Source: CAVQRB01 sp963715055
GTDB taxonomy: Bacteria; Pseudomonadota; Alphaproteobacteria; Rhodobacterales; Rhodobacteraceae
Reading direction: 5' to 3'
Length of the DNA stretch: 64,000 bases
Assembly: GCA_963715055.1 (NCBI GenBank)
Contig: CAVQRB010000001.1
Span: forward strand, 372,001-436,000
The notes below the pieces were generated by a model. The model made no database searches, was not told where the DNA came from, and saw only the letters and a list, made by a program, of their open reading frames with translations. Below are positions 58,827 to 64,000 of the stretch, piece by piece. Both the position numbers and the translations under genes were made by a program. Numbering within the stretch: the first letter of the stretch is position 1; each line of letters begins with the position of its first letter.

Positions 58827-60002
58827 TCAGGGTCGCGCGACATCTCCGCTCATGCCGGCGAGCACCGCCCGAGCCGCCCGCAGACCGGGGTCGTCGCCGC
58901 CTTCGCCAAGCCGCTCCATGGTGATCTCCATCGCTTTTTGTTGCGCTTCGGGAACAGCCATCACCTCGAGCAAGGCCGAGGAGATATTTGGCGCGGTACA
59001 GGCCGGACCGAGAAGCTCAGGCACAACCCGCGTATCCGAGACGAGATTGACCAGGGTCACAGTGTCGACAAGGATCATCCACTTGATCAGGCGGAAGGTG
59101 AGCCAGTTCATCCTGTAGGCGATGACCATCGGCGTGCGCGCGGCAGCCAGTTCCAGCGATACCGTCCCCGAAGCCGCCAATGCGATGTCGGCAGCGCGAA
59201 AAGCGGCCCGTTTCAACGCGCCGGCTTCCGCCAAGGTGCGACCGCGCGGATCCAGTACAAGCGCCTTGACCGGCCAGTCGCGAACCGCCTCGCGAACCGC
59301 AGAGGCAACCGGAGCCGCTGCCGGCACGACGATCCTGAGATCCGGATGGCGGTCGAGAAGCGGCGGCAAAGACTCGCCAAAAACATGCGCCAACCGCGCC
59401 ACCTCGCCGCGCCGCGAGCCGGGCAGTACCAACAGCAAGGGCGCATCCCCGATCCCGGTCTCGGCCCGAAAGGCCGCCACTTCCGCGTCACTCGCCTGCG
59501 CCTCCGCCACCACGGGGTGCCCGACGAAATCGCAGGTCATGGCGCCGACCCGCATCAGGGGTGGCTCGAAAGGGAAAAGTGCCAGTACCTGATCGATGAA
59601 CCGGCTCATCTTGCGCGCCCTGCCCGGCCGCCAGGCCCAGACTGTCGGCGCCACGTAATGCACCGTGCGCACCTGGCTTTTCGCCTTGATCCGGCGCGCG
59701 ACCCGCAGGCAGAAATCGGGGCTGTCGATGGTGATCAGAACATCCGGCGCCGCATCGATCACCGCTTCTGCTGTTTCCACGATCCGTCGCTTCAGGGCCC
59801 GATAGCGCGGCAGGATTTCCGCAAGACCCATGACGCTGAGCTCATCCATCGGGAACCGGCTGACGAGCCCTTCGGCCGCCATATTCGGACCGCCGATGCC
59901 ATCAAACTGCACATCGGGCCTTAGCGTTTTCAGCCCCGCCATCAGCGCCCCGCCAAGACGGTCACCGGAGGGCTCGCCTGCGACGATGAAAACCCGCATC
60001 AC
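58827..60002 (-). CDS. lpxB: Lipid-A-disaccharide synthase
   Basis: LpxB joins lipid X and UDP-diacylglucosamine to form the lipid A disaccharide. The 391-residue glycosyltransferase has the N-terminal VFIVAGEPSGDRLGGALMAGL, IDSPDFCLRVARRIK, HYVAPTVWAWRPGRARKM and PFEPPLM, with the UDP-binding DIALAASGTVSLELA in the C-terminal half. Start ATG 60002 overlaps the lpxI stop by four bases. It is the last gene of the envelope operon. Confidence 0.96.
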   Translation of the reverse strand: MMRVFIVAGEPSGDRLGGALMAGLKTLRPDVQFDGIGGPNMAAEGLVSRFPMDELSVMGLAEILPRYRALKRRIVETAEAVIDAAPDVLITIDSPDFCLRVARRIKAKSQVRTVHYVAPTVWAWRPGRARKMSRFIDQVLALFPFEPPLMRVGAMTCDFVGHPVVAEAQASDAEVAAFRAETGIGDAPLLLVLPGSRRGEVARLAHVFGESLPPLLDRHPDLRIVVPAAAPVASAVREAVRDWPVKALVLDPRGRTLAEAGALKRAAFRAADIALAASGTVSLELAAARTPMVIAYRMNWLTFRLIKWMILVDTVTLVNLVSDTRVVPELLGPACTAPNISSALLEVMAVPEAQQKAMEITMERLGEGGDDPGLRAARAVLAGMSGDVARP

Positions 60003-60793
60003 GGGACGTCCCGCGCCCAGAGGACCAGACCGGCCGCATCGGCGCGGCGCCGCGTCTCTTCGCGCTCAAGCAGAATGGTCTTTCCGGCTTCAACGACAAT
60101 AGCGGCCAGACCGGCGGCCACAGCCTTGTCCACCGTCTCCGGTCCGATCGTCGGCATGTCGGCACGCAGGTCCTGCCCGCGCTTGGGCAGTTTGATCAGA
60201 CTTGCGCGTCTTGTCCGGATCGCCGGCGGCAAGGACGCGAGCATGTGATCGGTACCGCTGACCGTTTCCACGCCCCACACCTGCCCGGCGGCGACGACGC
60301 AGGCCTGCCCCACGTCAAAGGGAGCAAGACCCGCCAGAAGGGCCATGCCGCGGTCCGCATCCGCGCGGATCCGGTCATCAGGCAAAATCGTGCTCAGAAC
60401 ACCCGCGCGCACCAGCAGACCGGGTGCAAGCTCATGAGCGGCGCGAACAGAGAGGCCATGATCCTCGAAAAGGGACATGATCACCCGCAAGGCACCATCG
60501 TCCCCTGCCCCGATCGCAGAGGCGATCCTCGGCACAAGGGGACGCGTCAGAGCGTCAACCGCGTTGGCATCGAGGTCCGGGCGTTCGATGGCGCCGCAAA
60601 AACACACCTGCGTCACGCCAAGCGCGCTGAGGTTCTTTAGCAGCGTTCCAAGATGCTCCAGCCGGAATGTCATGTCGGGGTCCAGCCCGGCGGGCGCAAA
60701 GCCCTCCAGCGCACAGACCAGCGGCCTTTGCGCCTGCTCTGCGACGACTGCGGCGGGCAACCCGCCCCTGCCGGCGATCAGCGCCAGCATCAC
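59999..60793 (-). CDS. lpxI: UDP-2,3-diacylglucosamine pyrophosphatase LpxI
   Basis: LpxI hydrolyses UDP-2,3-diacylglucosamine to lipid X and UMP, replacing LpxH in alphaproteobacteria. The 264-residue DUF1009 protein has the N-terminal LALIAGRGGLPAAVVAEQ and GTLLKNLSALGVTQVCFCGAI-like segments. The C-terminal catalytic region reads GTDHMLASL, KRGQDLRADMPTIGPETV and GLAAIVVEAGKTILLER. It is coupled to lpxA and lpxB by four-base overlaps. Confidence 0.95.
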   Translation of the reverse strand: MMLALIAGRGGLPAAVVAEQAQRPLVCALEGFAPAGLDPDMTFRLEHLGTLLKNLSALGVTQVCFCGAIERPDLDANAVDALTRPLVPRIASAIGAGDDGALRVIMSLFEDHGLSVRAAHELAPGLLVRAGVLSTILPDDRIRADADRGMALLAGLAPFDVGQACVVAAGQVWGVETVSGTDHMLASLPPAIRTRRASLIKLPKRGQDLRADMPTIGPETVDKAVAAGLAAIVVEAGKTILLEREETRRRADAAGLVLWARDVP

Positions 60794-61572
60794 CGCGGCG
60801 TCAGGAAATGCCGGTCGCTGTCTGCCAGCACGAAATCGACTATTTCCCGCACGTATTCGCTGTCGGTTTCATCGTTCAAACGCTGCGCCCGGTCGTGGAA
60901 GGTGCCCTCGCCGTGTGCAAGCTCCTGGAAGGCCGCCCGCAAGGCCGTTATGTCGGACCGCGAGACGCCCCGCCGCTTCAGTCCGACGAGATTGAGCCCG
61001 TCGAGTTCTCCCCGCGGCGCCTGCACGAGACCGTATGGAATGACGTCATTGGTGACCATCGTCACCGCCCCGATGATCGCGCCTCGGCCGATCCGGACGA
61101 ACTGGTGCACACCGGACAGGCCGCCGACGATCACATCGTTCTCGAGCACGCAATGACCTGCAATAGCGACGGAGTTCACGATGATGCAGCGGTCCCCGAT
61201 GATCGCGTCATGGGCGATGTGACAGCCGGCCATGAAAAGCCCGTCGTCCCCGACCCGTGTCACCCCGCCACCGCCTTCGGTGCCGCAATTCATGGTGACA
61301 TGCTCGCGGATCCGGTTCCGCTTGCCGATGACAAGCCGCGTGGGTTCACCCTTGTACTTGAGATCCTGCGGGATTTCGCCAATCACGGCGAAAGGGAAAA
61401 TCACCGTCCCCGCACCGATCTCGGTTCGGCCGGTCACAACCACATGGCTCTTGAGATGCACGTCCGGGCCCAGCACCACGTCCGGACCGACGCAACAAAA
61501 AGGACCTACCTGCGCGCTCGCATCGATCTGCGCACCGGGTTCGATGACCGCCGACGGGTGAACGTTGCTCAT
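60790..61572 (-). CDS. lpxA: UDP-N-acetylglucosamine acyltransferase
   Basis: LpxA adds a 3-hydroxyacyl chain from ACP to UDP-GlcNAc, the first step of lipid A. The 260-residue protein is a left-handed beta helix with hexapeptide repeats from about residue 5 to 190 (VHPSAVIEPGAQIDASAQVG, VVLGPDVHLKSHVVVTG and onward). The catalytic His is in FMAGCHIAHDAIIGD. A helical C-terminus follows (about 195-260). It lies between fabZ (5-base gap) and lpxI (4-base overlap). Confidence 0.97.
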   Translation of the reverse strand: MSNVHPSAVIEPGAQIDASAQVGPFCCVGPDVVLGPDVHLKSHVVVTGRTEIGAGTVIFPFAVIGEIPQDLKYKGEPTRLVIGKRNRIREHVTMNCGTEGGGGVTRVGDDGLFMAGCHIAHDAIIGDRCIIVNSVAIAGHCVLENDVIVGGLSGVHQFVRIGRGAIIGAVTMVTNDVIPYGLVQAPRGELDGLNLVGLKRRGVSRSDITALRAAFQELAHGEGTFHDRAQRLNDETDSEYVREIVDFVLADSDRHFLTPR

Positions 61573-61577
61573 GCCCG

Positions 61578-62036
61578 TCAGCCCATGTCCATCATGGCGG
61601 TGAACTCGACTTCAGCGGCCATTTCGCCATCGACCGATGCAATGCCGCCAAACCGCCAGACCTTGCCGCCCGGCTTTCCCCGAAGTGTCGTGATGCGCAT
61701 TTCCAGAACATCGCCCGGGCCGACCTTGCGTCGGAACTTCGCCTTGTCGATGGCCATGAAGTAGACCTTCATTTCCTTGTCCGCCATATCCAGCGTCACG
61801 CCGACCATCACGGCCGCTGTCTGCGCCATGGCTTCGATCATCATCACCCCCGGCATGATCGGAAGCCCCGGGAAATGACCCTGAAAATGGGGTTCATTCA
61901 TAGTAACGTTCTTGATGCCCGTCGCGGTTGACGTACCGTCAATATTCACAACCTTATCCACCAGCAAAAACGGGTAGCGATGCGGCAAAATACGCTGAAC
62001 AAGCTGAATATCGGCAGTTGTTGGGGGCGTCGTCAT
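61578..62036 (-). CDS. fabZ: 3-hydroxyacyl-ACP dehydratase FabZ
   Basis: FabZ dehydrates 3-hydroxyacyl-ACP in fatty-acid synthesis and shares its substrate with LpxA, which explains their linkage. The 152-residue hotdog protein has ILPHRYPFLLVDKVVNI and the active-site helix HFQGHFPGLPIMPGVMMIEAMAQ-like (His and Glu). Start ATG 62036. It precedes lpxA by five bases. Confidence 0.96.
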   Translation of the reverse strand: MTTPPTTADIQLVQRILPHRYPFLLVDKVVNIDGTSTATGIKNVTMNEPHFQGHFPGLPIMPGVMMIEAMAQTAAVMVGVTLDMADKEMKVYFMAIDKAKFRRKVGPGDVLEMRITTLRGKPGGKVWRFGGIASVDGEMAAEVEFTAMMDMG

Positions 62037-62120
62037 TTATACCAGGTCCTTTTATCCTCAAGGGCTTGCCCACCTGCCTAGCAAGTAGCGTCCCTGTCGG
62101 CAAGCGCGCCCTGTCGGCGG

Positions 62121-62729
62121 TTACTTGTTCTCTGCCGGATCCAGATCCGCGGCGAGCTTTTCGTCCAGGCGTTCGATCGCCTCGCGCGTGATGTCGATGG
62201 AATTCGCACTCAGAAACACCGACCGGCGCTCCAGAACGACCGCAGCGCCGGCTTCGCGCATCAGGGTCTCCAGAACCGGGACGGCCGCGTTGAGAAATAC
62301 GATCCGGCGGTCCTCGAAAGCCTTGGTCAGATTTCTGGATTTTCCATCCTGCTGCTTGCGGACCGATTGGACCTTCTCATCGAAGGCATCTGCCAGAACC
62401 CGGAATTCGGCGGCAGGCAGCGTTGCCCGCAAGGCGGTCAGCTGTTTTTCCTCGGCCGCCAGCTCATCTTCGATCCGGCGGTTTTCTGCTGTCAACTCGG
62501 CGCCAAGGGTCTCGAATTCGGCCGCCGTGCGCCTGCCGAACGCGCTGTCCGTATAGAGCCGCTCGGAATCGATCGTGAGCACCGGGCTCAGGACCTGACT
62601 GCTGTCTTGCGCAGTGGCAGGTGACCAGAGCAGGCAGCAGACGGCTGCGGTCAGAAACCAATGCGACGCACGCCAGACGGAAAACGCGTCAGAACGTGGT
62701 GCTGAGCGAAACCTCAAATCTCTGATCAC
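62121..62729 (-). CDS. OmpH/Skp family periplasmic chaperone
   Basis: Skp-type proteins hold unfolded outer-membrane proteins in the periplasm for BamA. The 202-residue protein has a signal peptide (about 18-41, ending SPATAQ). A short beta core (VLTIDSERLYTDSAFGRR) precedes a long charged coiled coil (about 75-135, rich in Glu, Lys and Arg), and an ILE-rich end follows (IVFLNAAVPVLETLMREAG). The position between bamA and fabZ is the usual one. The start at ATG 62729 overlaps the bamA stop by 41 bases; a later start would damage the signal peptide. Confidence 0.9.
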   Translation of the reverse strand: MIRDLRFRSAPRSDAFSVWRASHWFLTAAVCCLLWSPATAQDSSQVLSPVLTIDSERLYTDSAFGRRTAAEFETLGAELTAENRRIEDELAAEEKQLTALRATLPAAEFRVLADAFDEKVQSVRKQQDGKSRNLTKAFEDRRIVFLNAAVPVLETLMREAGAAVVLERRSVFLSANSIDITREAIERLDEKLAADLDPAENK

Positions 62730-64000
62730 GGTCGAAATCCTCCTTTCGCAGCGCGTCCGAGAGGTTGAAGCGAAGCGGTCCGACAGGCGTATTCCAGAGC
62801 AGCGATATCCCGATCACATGCCGCAGCGAGCCGCTCTCGCCCACGACACTGCCGCCGGTCAGATCCACATCGCTCAGGTCGTAGAGATTGCCCATGTCAT
62901 AGAATACCGCACCACGAATCCCGTATTCCTCCGGCAATCCCAGCGGGAATTCCGCCTCAAACCGAGCCGCCAAGTAGATGTTGCCGCCCAGCGGATCGTC
63001 GGGGCCTGTAGTCAGGTCACGCGGACCGATCCCGCCCGGCTCGAACCCGCGGATGATGTTCGTATTTGTCAGGAAACGATCAATCGCACGGTTGGTCCCG
63101 CCGCTGAACGACAGAAGACCGCCTTCGAAGGAGGCGCGCAGCGTCACCTCTTCGTTGAAGACCTGACGTTCACCGATCAGCTCGGTGGTTGTTTTCACGT
63201 ATCTTGCATCCCCCCCGAGGCCCGCGAAATCCTGTGCGAACTCGAAACGGTACCCGGCATTCGGATCGAGCCCGGTGCGCCGCGTGTCGAATATGTATCG
63301 ATACCCAAGCGTGCTCGCCGACTGCTCGCCAACAGCAATCTCACGCCCGATGATCGGCCCGTTCTCCGGAGGCGAGCGCTCCTGCATCTCGGAATTCTCA
63401 GCCGTGTAGAGCAGTTGCACCCGTGAGTTTTCTCCGACCGGAAAGGTCAGCGACGGTCTGATCAAGAGACGGTCCGTGTCATAGGTAGTGAAGGAACTGT
63501 CGGTTTCTGCCACGTCGAGGGTCAGTCCGAAGACCAGATCCCTCCCAAGGAAGGCCGGTTCCACGAAATTGATGCCGTAGCGGCGCGAATCCGAAGCGGT
63601 GGATATGTTCAGCGACAGTTGCTGGCCGCGCCCAAGGAAGTTTTCCTCGGCAAAGCGGATCGCGAACCCGAGACCGTCGTTGTTCGAGAAGGAGGCACCG
63701 AAGCTGAGCGAACCCGTCGGCGCTTCCACCACGTCGACATCGACGATGACCTGATCGGGGGAAGAGCCTTCCCGGGCCTCGACCTCGGCGGTTTCGAAGT
63801 ATCCAAGCGCGCGGATGCGCTCCGCAGCCTCGCGGATTTCGCGCGGATTGAAAGGATCGCCCTCGACGCTGGTGAATTGCCGCCGGATCACCTGGTCGAG
63901 GGTCGTTGTGTTACCTTCGACATCGATGCGTTCGACGAAGATGCGCGGTCCCCGCGTGATCACATATTCGACGTTGAGCGCGAGGTTGCGCTCATCGCGG
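62689..64000 (-). CDS. bamA: Outer-membrane assembly factor BamA, C-terminal part
   Basis: BamA inserts beta-barrel proteins into the outer membrane. The window holds the last 436 residues; the gene continues to the right. A final POTRA domain (VITRGPRIFVERIDVEGNTTT to VDVVEAPTGSLS) precedes the 16-strand barrel. Barrel landmarks are FVEPAFLGRDLVFGLTLD, the VRGF-like loop NIIRGFEPGGIGPRDL in this protein, and the C-terminal beta-signal ending Phe (VSLSTTF). It is followed by ompH with a 41-base overlap. Confidence 0.96.
   Translation of the reverse strand, partial: RDERNLALNVEYVITRGPRIFVERIDVEGNTTTLDQVIRRQFTSVEGDPFNPREIREAAERIRALGYFETAEVEAREGSSPDQVIVDVDVVEAPTGSLSFGASFSNNDGLGFAIRFAEENFLGRGQQLSLNISTASDSRRYGINFVEPAFLGRDLVFGLTLDVAETDSSFTTYDTDRLLIRPSLTFPVGENSRVQLLYTAENSEMQERSPPENGPIIGREIAVGEQSASTLGYRYIFDTRRTGLDPNAGYRFEFAQDFAGLGGDARYVKTTTELIGERQVFNEEVTLRASFEGGLLSFSGGTNRAIDRFLTNTNIIRGFEPGGIGPRDLTTGPDDPLGGNIYLAARFEAEFPLGLPEEYGIRGAVFYDMGNLYDLSDVDLTGGSVVGESGSLRHVIGISLLWNTPVGPLRFNLSDALRKEDFDRDQRFEVSLSTTF

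Noticed and set aside
1..64000. CRISPR array or intact prophage
   Set aside because: No regularly spaced repeats, cas genes, or phage structural genes were seen; the only mobile trace is the IS110 remnant.

Overview
The window is chromosomal DNA from a marine alphaproteobacterium of the Roseobacter group (Rhodobacterales). The evidence is a dmdA-acuI DMSP pair, a two-piece permuted tmRNA whose tag ends APVAMAA, an alphaproteobacterial SspB, the CtrA/SciP cell-cycle regulators, an F1Fo-ATPase zeta inhibitor, LpxI instead of LpxH, high GC, and a 33-bp intergenic element of a type I recall from Rhodobacteraceae. No replication origin, CRISPR array or intact prophage is visible.

Region by region. 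1-4.2 kb: a leftward DMSP block (GntR regulator diverging from DUF2182-DUF1326-DinB-dmdA-acuI). 4.2-8.2 kb: small accessory genes, an HxlR regulator facing a DUF1330 gene, and a decayed IS110 transposase. 8.2-12.5 kb: ssrA (tmRNA), a ChrB-like/ChrA chromate pair, and sspB. 12.6-19 kb: fumC with two small genes, class I aldolase, a cytochrome P450 overlapping a membrane hydrolase, ccdA and tusA. 19-25.4 kb: RNase E and the DctB/DctD two-component pair. 25.4-27.6 kb: purC-purS-purQ and the ATPase zeta subunit. 27.7-30.4 kb: a homocysteine methyltransferase/corrinoid protein/DUF1638 cluster in which the first and last genes each carry an apparent one-base insertion. 30.4-38.1 kb: sufE, a lipoprotein, RNase D, purN-purM, two tRNAs, a sulfotransferase, an EnvZ-like kinase and an MBL hydrolase. 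38.3-43.8 kb: an accessory three-gene unit (class III cyclase-TPR, PAP2 enzyme with an N-terminal His-Ser-Ser repeat, cytoplasmic S8 peptidase). 44-52 kb: rplM-rpsI, thioesterase, trmFO, a methyltransferase, gluQRS, hisI, a NifU-like scaffold, a soluble chemoreceptor and a 42-residue membrane protein. 52-64 kb: recG-ligA, ctrA, sciP, mnmA, and the envelope operon bamA-ompH-fabZ-lpxA-lpxI-lpxB, cut by the window end.

How the parts fit. DmdA removes a methyl group from DMSP, and AcuI reduces acryloyl-CoA on the cleavage route. tmRNA adds a degradation tag that SspB delivers to ClpXP. CtrA and SciP oppose each other on cell-cycle promoters, and a near-consensus CtrA box precedes ctrA. The lpx/fabZ/bamA genes make and place outer-membrane components.

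The most promising undescribed unit is the cyclase/PAP2/S8 operon. The most consequential anomaly is the pair of frameshifts in the methionine-synthesis cluster, which may be real decay or assembly error. Gene names rest on reading translated sequence by eye, with no database search. Promoters, operators and terminators are inferred from sequence pattern only.
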